In this document: positions 22,871-34,171 of the stretch, piece after piece | How the letters are laid out: each line of letters starts with the position of its first letter | How positions within the stretch are numbered: position 1 is the stretch's first letter | Source: Heliopora coerulea | Taxonomy: Eukaryota; Cnidaria; Anthozoa; Scleralcyonacea; Helioporidae | NCBI GenBank assembly: GCA_030142905.1 | Contig: JASJOG010000122.1 | Coordinates: forward strand, 979,526 to 1,043,525 | Direction: 5' to 3' | Length of the DNA stretch: 64,000 bases | The notes under the pieces: generated by a model | Databases searched by the model: none | The model's input: the letters and a program-made list of their open reading frames with translations, nothing else | Told to the model about the DNA's origin: nothing | Translations under genes and position numbers: made by a program

Positions 22871-23688
22871 AATATTTGATATAAACAGTCTCCCTTGGGG
22901 AAGAATGAAGTCGGCAAGCTACTTTTGAAAGCTGCCCAAAACAATTCCGTTCGCAGAACTTGTATTTCAAAGCTACTCGATTCACACTTACCTGTGATTG
23001 TGTATCTCAGGTAAGTAGTTACCAGAACGTGAACAGTCTCTAGATTTATACAAATCAGCATCTATTCAACTTCAACGAAGAATGTCCTTTACACTTAGTC
23101 GCTCCGCAAATGTCCTGACGTCAAGAGATTTCCCTTACGTCTTTTGCTCATATTTATCAGGAAGAACCAAGACAAAGCGTTGCTGCAACAAATGAACAGT
23201 TGGCCAATGCATATTCCAAGGAGCTAACTTTGAGAACTGCTGTTTCAAGTCATAAATTGTCCAGATACTAAGTTGGCCTCCAAAAGTGAAACCAGCCACA
23301 AGCACCAAGAAAGCCATTTCTTTTGCAGGTCTTAAATCATTTATGGCTTCAGTGTTCAAATGATGTAAACAACGTCTGAGAAATCCATAAAACGGAAAAA
23401 AGAACTAGACCAAACCGATTTGCTTCAATGCAGACCTAAGTAACCTAAAGTTTGGTCAACAACATACCAGTCCCCGAGCTTGCACACGGGCTTCTTGAGT
23501 GACCGGAATCCATGGATATATATAAACATAGATACACAAGGCAAAAATTTTTCTCCCTGGTCACCACGCGTGTAAAAGGACTCCACGCACGTCGAGATTA
23601 GTATCCTCGCACCGCCCTTCGCGCGGTGGGCGAGGGGACGAGTGAATGTGATGGCCGAACATCTGAGAATTTTGAACTGGGTTCTCAG
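22871..23688. other. No recognised gene; one unassigned minus-strand frame
   Basis: A minus-strand frame at 23359-23135 (DLRPAKEMAFLVLVAGFTFG...) has a protein-like look, but I cannot assign it. It might be a retroelement recombinase fragment. The rest, up to the hAT terminus at 23689, shows nothing I can name. Confidence 0.3.
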
Positions 23689-24068
23689 CAGTGGCGTCAC
23701 GATGAGGGGAGGGGGGGCAGGCGGGTACGCTTGCCCCGGGCGCTGGTGTTGGTGGGGGCGCAAAAATCAAGGTTAAATAACGTTTTTGATGACATGATAT
23801 GTTGCGAGGACAATTAGTCAATTAATAGGCTAAGAAAGAAGACGCGGACAGCGAATTTGCATACCTTTTCTTGGCCAAAAGAAATGAAATAGTTGACGTT
23901 TTCATCGGTACATGAAGAGACATTACGATTAGAGGACGGCAACGGGAACGGAGACGTCGAACTCGAAAACGCTCTAACTGCGCATGCGCGTCTCGAGAAG
24001 CCCACGTTGTCTCAAGCTGATACGACGCCGTTTCATACGTTTTGACGTTGTGTAAAAACGCCAGCAAT

Positions 24069-25236
24069 ATGTCGAAAGAAAACCGGTAAATATGACCTAA
24101 AATTATATGTATTTTGTTCAGTAGTTCGAGATTACATCATAAAAAAAACAAAACAAAAAAACCCGGAACGATTTAATGTAAATTAAGCGCAAAAATGTCG
24201 AAGTCATGAATATTTATTACGTAGCTATCCAGCATAACATCATAGCTTCATGTCTATTGTGCCATTTCTATACATTGAGCACAACTATTGAATTGAAAAT
24301 GCTTGATGAATTTCTCGTATTTTAGTCAGAGAAAGCCACGTAGGTCAATGAATTCAGAAATTTATGTCAACAAAAATAAACACTGAGTTATGCTTGTGAA
24401 TGTTGTAGAATTATGTCTACTTGATAAATACTGATTTGATCCATACTGCTAACTTTCTTATTAGCACTCAACTTATAAAGTGGTCTGAAGCCCACGATAT
24501 ACATTTTCTGAGAGAAATGATGTTCTTTCAGCCATGGCTTCAGAAAAAAGGTAGCTCGGAAAGAGGAGAAACTTGGGCTAACTTGGCCACACGTTTGGGG
24601 AAGTATGGCAATCCTATATTTCGGGTGACACAGAGGTCCCTAAGAGACCGGTACCTTCTGTTGGAGAGAAAGTACAAAAGGAAAGTTGCTGAGGAGGAAA
24701 GAGGCTCTGGAATATCACCAGAGCATACTGAATTGGACCAGCTAATGGAGGAAATTGTTAGCCTGTTTCAAGAGGCTGATAAGACTGAGGTGGAGAAGAA
24801 GAGAAGATTGGAAGAAGAGGCTGCTGAAATAGAGGAAGTGAGAAGAGCCTCTTTGGAATCATTTAGGTAAAGTAAAGACAGAAAAAATTATGAAAAACCA
24901 TGCCCGAAGAAGAGGACAAGTGGTGCTGATTCCATAGCCTTTATTAAAGAAAAGGTTGAACTGGAAGCAAAACAGAAGGAAAGTGAATTAGAGTGAAAAA
25001 AGCAGGAGATGGAGCTAAAGAAGGAAGAAATGAAATTGGAAAGGCAGCTGAGGGAACGGGAACTGGAAATGAGGAAGAAAGAACATGAAGAAAGGGTAAA
25101 GCAGCAACAGGATACCGCAAAGTTACAGGAACAAACACTACAACAAATGCAGGACATGAATATGGCAATGTTGCAACAACAACAACAACAAACCCAAGTA
25201 CTTTTTACTTTGCTGCAAACGTTTGCTGACAAGTAG
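24069..25236 (+). pseudogene. Harbinger Myb/SANT-like accessory gene
   Basis: Harbinger elements carry a Myb-like DNA-binding protein that partners with the transposase for nuclear import and end binding. A short first exon, ATGTCGAAAGAAAACCG (24069-24085), is followed by a GTAAAT donor. A TTTTAG acceptor lies at 24325 and another, TTATTAG, at 24464. The main exon (24465-25236) starts with STQLIKWSEAHDIHFLREMM and has the SANT-like WANLATRLGKYGNPIFRVTQ, then a long Glu/Lys coiled coil and a Gln-rich tail ending LFTLLQTFADK. Stops at 24868 (TAA) and 24994 (TGA) lie in frame. The exon structure is inferred from sequence only. Confidence 0.7.
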
Positions 25237-26042
25237 GGTATTTTATTCTGATCAATGTTAATGAAAAGTTAGAAGTGCTTGGTTTTGTAACTTTTGTTGT
25301 CCCAACATTGCCATATTTATGTGCCAGTTGTGTCTCTTTCCAATTGTATTTCTTGCTTCTATAGGTTTATACTGTTGTTTTATTAACTCCAGTTCTTACC
25401 AGTGTCATTTTTGTTATTCTCAACTTGATTTAACACTGATGAAGCACCACTTATTATGAGATTTAAATATTTACCACTTCCTTTGTCAATTCTCTATATA
25501 ATATAGTTGTTTAATTTTTTTCTGGTTTGAAAAATTTTCAAAGCAGTTTCATGCTTATTCCAGGTATAACAAACTTGAATGTAAATTCTGTGACAACAGT
25601 GAGTTGTAAGGTTTTATTGGTACAATTTGCTGCTTGGTGTTAGTATATAGTTGTTTCTCTTGCTGTACAAGCTGTGTTGAATTATTTGTATTCTAAAAAA
25701 CTCTGAGTGACAGGTGGGACTTGAAACTACATTTTTTCATATTTTGGTATCTATAAACAGTTTGTACAGCAAGTTAAAAAAAATACCTACATCATACTAG
25801 CCTGTTACTAAAAGTCTTCATGTATACTTTTATAAATTTGAATTGAATTTTTGTTGGCAATAAGTTCTGGGTAAAAAAAAATGAATGGAATTATACAAAT
25901 TTGGGTTCTAGTACCTAGAAGGGATTTATGATGCAAATGTGGTTTTTTAACATATATATTTTTAGACAGTTTATTTTTGATCACTCATTGACTGAAAATA
26001 ATAAACTAGATATGTGTACAGATTAATAATTGTTTATATATG

Positions 26043-27110
26043 TTATTGGAAATATTTATAAATTGTTGGTGAGTTAACATTGAAAAACTTTGATGTTGTT
26101 GATCCATACAACATGGCTCTTGCATTGTGTAACAGTGTAGAGGTGATGTACATTTTCCCCACAGCACTTAAGTGTATCTTCAAATTCTTTTTAAAATCTA
26201 GAAACTTAAAGTAATTAATAATGTCACCAAAAATCCACTCGACTAAAACTCTGACTTCACTCATAGACTTATTCCATTCCTTTTCAATGTTTGTTAACCT
26301 GGCTCCTCAAAAAGGACCTTGAATTTGTTGTCTTCTTGGATAGGCTGGTTCACCATAGATGCAAAGTACATTGCCACTTGAATCAAAAGAATGATTCTGT
26401 AGTTGTTCAAGAACTCGTGATTGTGCTAAAATTGCACTGTCATGTCGTTTACCTTCCACTGGTCCAAATAAATTTGCAATCAATCCATTTGAAGCAACAA
26501 TGGATTGAAATTTTATTGAATGAACTTTTTTATGTCCATTGTACATGACTCTTTGGTGCCTGCCAGGCCTGGATATGGGTCTGACTGTGCCGTCAATGAA
26601 GCCCCAACAGTTGCTTAAAGCTGCGCCTTTCCGATGAATGGCTTCTGCGAAACCTTCCAATTGAGGGCGATCTAACCAGGGTTGTTCAAAGGTTGTGAAC
26701 AAATGATGTCAGGTATCGTATATTATACCCATCTTTGTATTCGCTATCATGCACAGCTGAGGCTCTGGTCTAGAAAATCGTGGTATCAAATCCACGTACC
26801 TGCACGGATAGGCGAAACGCTTCAAAAATATAAACATTTCCTCAACCACGTTAACTTTAAGGCCATTGTAACAGGTGATCTCAGCTGGTATACGAAGAAC
26901 GTCGACCAAATTATAAATATCATTTCGATAAAATCGAAATTCCGTCTTGCATTCATCGTCGGTCATATATTCCAAATTAAAGTTATTATATGTAAAATAC
27001 GGAATATCAGGATTTTTAGGCTTGCTGGCATCATATAGAAGTGCAAACTCTACGTCGTCAATTACATTACACCCATAAGCCAAAGCAATTGCTTCACTAC
27101 GCTTAGGCAT
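26043..27110 (-). pseudogene. PIF/Harbinger DDE transposase
   Basis: One minus-strand frame of about 355 codons runs from MPKRSEAIALAYGC at 27110 to a natural end at 26043. The DDE_Tnp_4 fold is recognisable: first Asp in CWGFIDGTVRPISRP, second Asp in GPVEGKRHDSAIL, GEPAYP, and the catalytic Glu region VLVEWIFGDI. The frame is interrupted only by two TGA codons (26709-26711 and 26307-26309). Both fall where Arg (CGA) would fit, so CpG decay is a likely cause. Otherwise near full length, and the least decayed DNA-transposon gene in the window. Converges with the Myb-like gene. Confidence 0.85.
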
Positions 27111-27259
27111 TTCGAATTTATATTCAAACTACAATCGACGTCTAGTACGGTTCTACAGTACAATCGTAAGGTTAAATTTAAGCGGGAACGCCAACGTCAA
27201 CCGCGCGCTCGTTCCAGTCCTGAGACGTTCTCGTTCCCGTTGCCGTCATGTAATCGTAA

Positions 27260-27593
27260 GGTCCGTAAAGTGTATCAACTCACACTATGACTATGAAATA
27301 TACGACGACGACATAGTCGCACAAGCTTCTAAAAATCTAAATCAAACTATGAACGATTTAATTAATCTATTTGTCGATGACTTATTGTCCAAAAAATATT
27401 ACTTAAAGCACAAACAAAATTGTGCGAATATTGAGTACATTCGCTTCAAGGTGTAAACAAGGTGTCAAATTTCAAAAGAGAAATTCCTCACGTGGAATAT
27501 TTCAATGGGAAGACTGTAGGATATGATAGAGCAATTGTTAGAAAATTGTTCTCTTATAACGCCAATACCATATACGATTTTATATAAACAGTC
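27260..27593 (+). other. hAT 5' leader region
   Basis: Between the Harbinger right end and the transposase start. AT-rich, no gene seen. It presumably holds the hAT promoter, though no clear element is visible. Confidence 0.4.
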
Positions 27594-30326
27594 ATGAACC
27601 GACAAAAATTGAATGGTGCTCAAGGTAGACTAAAAAGGAAAAAACAAGCCGAAGAGGCCAAGATCTCCAGTAAATCGATGGCAGCATTTTTGCGAGAAGG
27701 AAACGTTGAGTACAATAGCAGGCCTAGCTGTTCGAATCATCCAGAGGAAGCAACGCCTAACAGCGAGGAGGAAAACGCAATCGAAAAACCATCGCCTGTC
27801 AAACCTGACGAATCGCAAAAAGTGACCTCTAGTATTGCAGAACCATCCGTATTGAAGTTCGCGGGTGACAGATGCGATGCTAAGGACACGAAGTTTTGAT
27901 TGCCAAGAAGACATCGAGTTGACCGTGGAAACACCGACATTGACTGGTGAATTAGACGCACCAAATGTGACGCAGCCGGATGAGTTACCAATCATTGAAG
28001 AAGTACCTGTACTACAGCCTGAAATCGATGAAGCAAAGAAACCATTACCAGATGTGATCCAAAGGAAGGACGTTGGACACTTAATGTTTGATAAGTTCTC
28101 TCGGAAAGCGGTGTTGTCAGACGCATTGCGCACGGAAATGCTGTTAAAAGGATCGAGATTTTTCCAAAACAGTACCGGACCTTTTGCAATGAAAAGTGGA
28201 AGGTCAGTGACTTCATCATGGTTCAAAAGGCGTCTTGGTAAAGGGCAAGGAGAACAGGTGGCTCGTTCTTGGTTAGTGTATTCCCCTGCAAAGAATGCAG
28301 CTTTTTGCTTCTGCTGTCTGTTGTTTCCATCAAATAAATCGGGGCAGAGTTCATTGTTGGAGTAGGAGAAAGGTTTCAGGAACTGGAAGAAGCCAGAGAG
28401 AATTAGCATGCACGAAAATAGCCCAAAGCATCGCCATTCTTTCACGATCTGGAAGGAGGCTGAAAGACGTCTAAAGGGAGGTTCAATCGACGCACAACTT
28501 CAAGACCAAATTGCTTTAGAGAAGGAAAGGTGGCGACAAGTGCTTCATAGAATTCTACACTGCATCAAATTTTTGGCCAACCAAAATTTGGCGCTGAGAG
28601 GGCACAGAGAAAGCATTATTGCTCAAGGAGAATGCCAAAATACTGGAAATTTTAAAGGCCTTTTGAAACTCATTGCCAAGTTTGATCCGCTCATGTAGAA
28701 TCATCTGGACTATGCGCAAAAGAATCCACGATCTGTTTCATATTTGTCGGCTGAAGTGCAAAATAAATTTATCCAGCTTCTAGGTTCAACAGTTAGAAAC
28801 AAACTACTTAGTGACATCAAAACAGCAAAATACTACGGTCTTATATTTGACTCAACTCCTGATGCTGCTCACAGAGAGCAAATGTCTCAAACTGTGAGAT
28901 ACGTAGACATAAACTTTGAAGACAAAACAGTAATTGTCAAAGAGTCCTTCTTGGGATTTATCCAAGTTCACCACAAAGACGCAGCGAGTGCGGTAGACAC
29001 AATAGTTAAGCAGTTGGAGCAAGATCACTTACCTTTGGGAGATTGCCGATCACAGTGTTACGATAATGTAGCAGTGATCTCCGGTGAGAAATCAGGAGTG
29101 CAACAAAGACTCACTGCTATGAACCCAAAAGCAGTATTCGTAAATTGTGATAACCATTCGTTGAATTTAGCTGGGGTTCACGCTGCAAGTCACGAGGTGG
29201 CGAACGTGACATTTTTTGGGACTATTGAGGCTTTGTATTTGTACTTTTCACGGTCGACTTTGCGTTGGCAAAAGCTGAAACAGACTCTACCTGTTACCGT
29301 AAAAGCTGAGTCCGAAACACGTTGGAGTGCTAGAGCAGAAGCAGTCCGACCAATAAATGATAATGTGGAAGATTTGGTAGAACTTCTTCAAAACATCGCA
29401 AACGATGAATGCGAAAACCCTGCTACCAGAAGTGAAGCAATACAGCTGGTACATCGTGCTTTGACATTCGATTTTCTGGCACTACTTGGTTTTTGGAATG
29501 CTTTGTTTACTAAAATCGACAGAGTCCAGAAACGACTCCAGGACCCTAAGATGAATTTCCATGATGCCTCACAAGATATCCAGGCTCTCCAGGAACATTT
29601 CACGGAAAATTGTCACTGCATCTGTCAAGAATCGATTGAAAAAGCCAAAGAGCTGTGTGATCATTGGGATATCAGGATTGATAGACGGCGGAGAAAAAGG
29701 AAGAAGATGACGGAAGAAAGTAGTGACGATACAAGTCTTTCCGAGGAAGTAGAAATGTTTCGGTTGATGAAAGGTACCATCGATAGGCTTAGTACAGAAA
29801 TGGGTGAGAGATTCGTCATATTAAGAAATCTAGACAACAAGTTTGGCTTTCTTTTGGATGTCAAATGCCTCTTGTCCTCAGTCTGTCCAGGAGCTGAAGA
29901 ATATATCAATTCCATCAAACAGAAGTGTCTTACTCTTTCAAATTTCTACGACACAGACTTGCATGGCTTAGAGCTGTTCAATGAGATTATGGTTTGCCGA
30001 ATGCTGCTCAAGAGCCGTAGTGATATGGAGGTCACGACCCCAGAGCAATTACTCCACTTCATTGTCCAATATGGGGACGAAGGTGTATTTCCAAATCTTC
30101 GAGTTGGCCTCCAAATTTTGCTTACAGTTGTCATATCCATCGCAAGCTGTGAGTGGTCTTTTAGCAAGTTAAAACTTATCTTGTTCTTCCTTCGAACACA
30201 ATGGGCGAAGATAGGCTGTCAGCTTTGGCTCTCCTAAGCATTGAGCGGGAAACCACGGAGACGATCAACTTTGATGAAGTTATAGACACATTTGCATCAG
30301 TAAAGGCCAGAAAGATCATGTTTTGA
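27594..30326 (+). pseudogene. hAT transposase, ZMYM1-like, with TTF zinc finger
   Basis: Starts MNRQKLNGAQGRLKRKKQAE at 27594, a basic N-terminus. A frame change near 27890 leads to a TTF-type finger (28260-28365: ARSWLVYSPAKNAAFCFCCL). The RNase H-like core follows from 28744: YGLIFDSTPD (first Asp), CYDNVAVISGEKSGVQ (second Asp), NCDNHSLNLAG and KAESETRWSARAEAV. The C-terminal hAT dimerisation segment (ISIASCEWSFSKLKLI) is followed by a frameshift near 30195 to LSALALLSIERETTETINFD, ending at 30326. TAG stops at 28363 and 28696. Many animal genomes carry domesticated relatives; this copy is broken. Confidence 0.85.
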
Positions 30327-30810
30327 GTAACTTGGCCAGTCAAACTCATGAAACAAGTTGTTGCCTTTATTCACAAATTGTAAATACTCAAGTGCAAATT
30401 TTCGCTCGTATTCTCAATTTCTCATTGTTAGAACTGTAATACAATTTCGTTGTGGTTGAACAGCTCGGGAAAGGGAACTATTTACGTTACATTTCTTTAA
30501 AGACTCATCAGAAAGCAAGATAATTTTAATTATACACGCAGAAAGTTTGACTTTAGTCTTTCATGTATCTATACCTATTCTTCCATAAATCTGAATATTT
30601 CACCTTCATAATACATTATAAAGTATATTAACTGTTATTCATCTTATTTGCTAAAGTACTTGATGAGTTAACTTAGTATGTACATACTTTTTGGAACTTG
30701 GAACCGTTTTGAAGATTTTGTTTTGGCTGAGGTGCGGGGGGGGGGGGATGGCACCAACGTTGACCTTGACCCCGGGCGCCAGAAACCCTCGCGACGCCGC
30801 TGATTCTCAG

Positions 30811-31999
30811 CCACCCTCTAATTTTCGTCTTGAATTTCCTCTTACTCTCTCGCGTGTCTGTAGCCATATTATTCTTCAAAGCGGTGCAATGGTTGTGGTG
30901 GCGATGGTGCAAAGTGTGTACCAATACGCTCTTACAGCTCTTCATCGATTCATGTGTTTTTATTTTGATCATAACTCATTACCTTAATACTCTTTCTGTC
31001 AGCTTTTTTGCGTTTGTTACTTGGTCATTTGGAGCAAAAACTCCAATACCAAAGGGGCTTGAGCTGCTGTGGTTTGCACAACGAAAATGGCGTTAAAAAG
31101 TCTCAAAGATTATGACGTGATCATGATCATACGAGTAAATGCTTTTAAGATGCATCTTGTAAACTTGAAGGATATAGAGTCGGACTTTGCAAATCTATTG
31201 TACGGAACGGTTGATATTGCTGATGGGAATGTGTTTTAGAATTTCTAGTTTCTCATTAGAGAACAATTGCGATTCAAAGTCTATTGTCAAGGAGCTTTTT
31301 TAGTTCAAATTAATTTATGCTGCAGTACCGGATAGGAACCTTTCGGCATTTCACTAGTTTAGGATGAATGAAAAATCGAAAAGGAGTATTTATTTGTAAT
31401 CCTTCTATTTTTTTTTTTGAATTTATATTCGTTTACCAATTGCTTTTTCGACGAGGTTGGTGCTCTACTGTTGCCTGCAGATGAAAAGTTAAATTTCGTG
31501 TAGCTGATTATGAAGTCTATGGTTTCTGTTTTAAACTATCCTCTCATTAATCCCAAATGTCGAAATTTTTCAACTTGTTTATAGTATTGTAATGTTAGTA
31601 TTGTTCAAAAGACCACTTGAAAATGAGGCGTAGAAATAACTAAAAGGCAAACATAATCTATAATTTTAATAAAAATAGTATTTTAATTGTTTTGATGTCA
31701 TGCCATGCATGCAGTAATTGTGTTATTTGGAAATGATATACTGTCGTTTCAGGTGCCATATTCGATTGTATTTGTTTTTCTGAAAGAACAAGGAAAGGGA
31801 AAAATTAGTTGAAATGCGATTTTTTATTGCATCTGATCAACTTTAATGTTCTTTAGTCGAACAAAATGTAAGATGTAAAATGCCGAGTAGATTTCAAGTG
31901 CTTTTAGAGCTTGGTCTTCAGTTCGAGAAATGGCTATTTCATAAAATTGTAACAGAACGTGGTGGTAATGCGGGTATAAGTATGTATGTAAGTTTACAT
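30811..31999. other. No host gene; stray relative of the 53-64 kb repeat
   Basis: Plus-strand 30850-30930 encodes VAILFFKAVQWLWWRW, clearly related to VMLVIFFKAVEWLLLMFYMV on the minus strand of the array copy at 61547-61867. The rest of this stretch shows no recognised domain. Confidence 0.5.
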
Positions 32000-32029
32000 A
32001 GATAGATACATATATGCACACATACATAC

Positions 32030-32064
32030 CTGTACAGATACACATACATACATACATACATACA

Positions 32065-32098
<34 letters not shown>

Positions 32099-32115
32099 CA
32101 TACATACATACTTAC
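32030..32115. repeat. (CATA)n microsatellite
   Basis: Tandem CATA units on the plus strand, with looser related repeats to about 32155. Confidence 0.95.
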
Positions 32116-32212
32116 ATACTTACATACATGCACGCATACATACACATACACCTACATGGTGGAAGTCTACTCGTGACCGAGTAAAAGCACTTGTATGACT
32201 TTACTTGTGGAT

Positions 32213-32482
32213 TCTTTATAGTTGATTGCCTTGTCTCTGATGTCTTCGAAGGTGACTCATCAATCCTGGGAGTGACTCGCATTTCAGGCCACATGTTTGA
32301 CATGTCAATATGTAATGTGCAGCAGGCTGGTCTGGATGACTGGTGACGTGGTGGCGTGTGAGTCCACTAGCAGTGCTAGAAATACTCGGGTTGGTGTCCG
32401 AGCGCGCGGTAAAACCACCGGGAGAGAAGGACCCCAAGCTCTCGTTAGGGCATTCTTCTAGAAGGAAATTCCGATGTAACAC
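32213..32482 (-). pseudogene. C2H2-finger C-terminus of a retroelement protein
   Basis: The minus-strand frame ends LTCQTCGLKCESLPGLMSHL then RRHQRQGNQ. This is a C-x2-C-x12-H-x3-H finger at the extreme C-terminus, a layout seen in some LINE polyproteins. Upstream (32480 toward 32940) I cannot read a convincing reverse transcriptase. A similar tail is at 9150-9233. Confidence 0.4.
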
Positions 32483-33059
32483 CTGAGGTACAATCGTTCT
32501 CTGGTCGTCCTAACCCATGTTGGGCCACTGGTTTTATGCTCGGTTGCACTGAAAAGTGGGTGTGGTTCTGTGTAAGCCACATCCACTATAATCAAATTCA
32601 CGCACAGGAACTTCTTGACTTTTGGAGCCGGTATTTGGCCTACGAAGAAGCCCTGCGGAGACGGGGATCAATGGAGCATACAGGCCTAACAAGCTGGAAG
32701 TGTGTAACTACTAACCTACACGCAGGCGGCGTGGGATATTGGTCACTTCTCCAATCTTAGCAATGGATGGACTCGGCAGCACATTAGGTGACTGGGCAGC
32801 CGTTTTCAGGGCTGTTCACCTGCTGGCAGGAAGGACCTAGAAAAGGTGGTCCAAACAAAGCTTGCCAAACTTCAAACTGGCCAGTTTCCCACGACTGGTG
32901 TTCGTTCACTCTGCGGGCGAAATACTTGCGAGCCAACCAGAAAGTCAAATCAAGGACATACACCTACATAAACATATACATACATACATATATACATACT
33001 TCTATATATACATACATACATACTTAGATGTACCACATGCGTTTACATTTGAGTTGCCT
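32483..33059. other. No recognised gene
   Basis: GC-richer than its surroundings, possibly the body or 3' region of the element whose C2H2 tail is next to it. TACA repeats at 32960-33025. Confidence 0.3.
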
Positions 33060-33093
33060 ATATAATGTAGGCTTCTCCATCCTGCTTGTCAGC

Positions 33094-33139
33094 ACTGCAC
33101 TGATGAGGCCCAAAAGGCCAAAACGGTCCCGTCTGCAGT
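33094..33139 (+). ncRNA. Hammerhead ribozyme (type I), PLE terminus
   Basis: Stem I: ACTGCA (33094-33099) pairs perfectly with TGCAGT (33134-33139). Core CTGATGA at 33100-33106. Stem II is a perfect 4-bp GGCC/GGCC with loop CAAAA (33107-33119). Core GAAA reads AAAA (first G changed). Stem III is ACG-GTCC-CGT (33123-33132) with C at the cleavage position 33133. Only one core base deviates, which probably lowers or abolishes activity. Flanked by TGTAGGCTTCTCCATC on the left and TACA repeats on the right, as in the copy at 34172. Confidence 0.85.
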
Positions 33140-33160
33140 TACATACATATATACATACAT

Positions 33161-33293
33161 ATGTAGTGAGATTTCGCTTAAGAGTATATGGTTGCTACTC
33201 CGAGTTTCACGCGGATGCAATCTTGCCTGAATATCGCATCTGCGTGAAATTCGGAGCAGCAACCAAATACTCTTAAGCGAAATCTCACTACAT
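33161..33293. repeat. Palindrome containing a head-to-head pair of hammerhead-like halves
   Basis: ATGTAGTGAGATTTCGCTTA at 33161 and its inverse ending at 33293 form arms of about 57 bp around a ~17-bp centre. Plus-strand 33223-33262 reads TTGC, CTGAATA, a CGC/GCG hairpin, GAAA, then GCAA pairing with TTGC, a decayed hammerhead. The left arm holds the GAAAC half in the opposite sense. Related to the ribozyme at 8326-8359. Confidence 0.75.
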
Positions 33294-33349
33294 TTAAGCT
33301 CTACCCCACATGGTATCGACCACTCTTGGATTCATCATAAACATTATCA

Positions 33350-33361
33350 TCTCAGCTATAT

Positions 33362-33412
<51 letters not shown>

Positions 33413-33455
33413 GATATGTATACATACATATATATACATAGATATGTATACATAG

Positions 33456-33509
<54 letters not shown>

Positions 33510-33722
33510 ATACATATATTTATATACATATATACATAAATATATATACATACATATATGCATACATATATGCATGCATATATGCATACATATATGCATG
33601 CATATGCACATATATATATATATACATACATGCATACATACATATATACATACATGTATACATACACATATACATGCATATATACATGCAAATATACATG
33701 CAAATATACATGCAAATATACA

Positions 33723-33764
<42 letters not shown>

Positions 33765-33830
33765 TATATACATATATACTGTATATATATATACATATAT
33801 ATATAAATATATATACATATATATAGTCTA
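33350..33830. repeat. TATACA/TATA/TGCATA microsatellite
   Basis: About 480 bp of interrupted TA-rich simple repeat. All open frames on both strands here (Tyr/Ile/His/Met runs) are repeat artefacts. Confidence 0.95.
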
Positions 33831-33853
33831 TTAAGTTATAGCTTTGAGCAACT

Positions 33854-33895
33854 GTCGTTACACTGTGTTTCACGCTTACGCGATCATCAGACGAC
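33854..33895 (-). ncRNA. Hammerhead ribozyme, PLE terminus
   Basis: Minus strand, 33895 to 33854: stem I GTCGT, core CTGATGA, stem II CGC-GTAA-GCG framed by T residues, core GAAA, short stem III AC/GT around a 5-nt loop, A at the cleavage position, then ACGAC, which pairs perfectly with GTCGT. All core positions are canonical. Stem III of 2 bp is short, as in other minimal PLE hammerheads. Sequence family related to 8326-8359 (shared GTTTCACG). Confidence 0.75.
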
Positions 33896-33969
33896 TAATT
33901 ACATTTAACTACGTAGTCCCCCATTTAACTACGCACTCTTCTCTTCAGAGACCAAACAGCTACATCTAC

Positions 33970-34030
33970 ATCTACATATATATATATATATATATATAAA
34001 TATATATACATATATACTGTATATATATAT

Positions 34031-34079
<49 letters not shown>

Positions 34080-34140
34080 ACTGCACATGTATATATACAT
34101 ATACATGTGTACATGTATATATACATGTACATACATATAT
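33970..34140. repeat. TA/CA/TACATG microsatellite
   Basis: Simple repeats joining two PLE terminal fragments. Confidence 0.95.
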
Positions 34141-34171
34141 ATGTGTAGGCTTCTCCATCATGCTCGTCAGC

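Larger units (their letters stand above)
23923..27259. mobile_element. PIF/Harbinger transposon nested in the hAT element
   Basis: Terminal inverted repeats begin TTACGATTA at each end and share GACGGCAACGGGAACG (23934-23949, and inverted near the right end). Inside are the two standard Harbinger genes in convergent orientation: a Myb/SANT-like protein (plus) and a DDE transposase (minus). I could not define a clean 3-bp target duplication. Size 3.3 kb. Confidence 0.8.
23689..30802. mobile_element. hAT transposon (7.1 kb with nested Harbinger)
   Basis: Ends are CAGTGGCGTCACGA at 23689 and, inverted at 30802, CAGCGGCGTCGCGA, followed by G-rich subterminal sequence. The flanking 8 bp are GTTCTCAG (23681-23688) and ATTCTCAG (30803-30810), a 7/8 match and the target-site length of hAT elements. 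The right part encodes a hAT transposase of the zinc-finger MYM-type-1-like kind. The left part has been taken over by a Harbinger insertion. Without that insertion the element would be about 3.8 kb. Confidence 0.85.

Noticed and set aside
23135..23359. DIRS-type tyrosine recombinase
   Set aside because: Some wording (DLRPAKEMAFLVLVAG) is suggestive, but I cannot place the catalytic Arg, His and Tyr.
31087..31239. 50-codon ORF starting MALKSLKDYDVIM
   Set aside because: Short, isolated, no family resemblance and no supporting promoter or homologous copy in the window.
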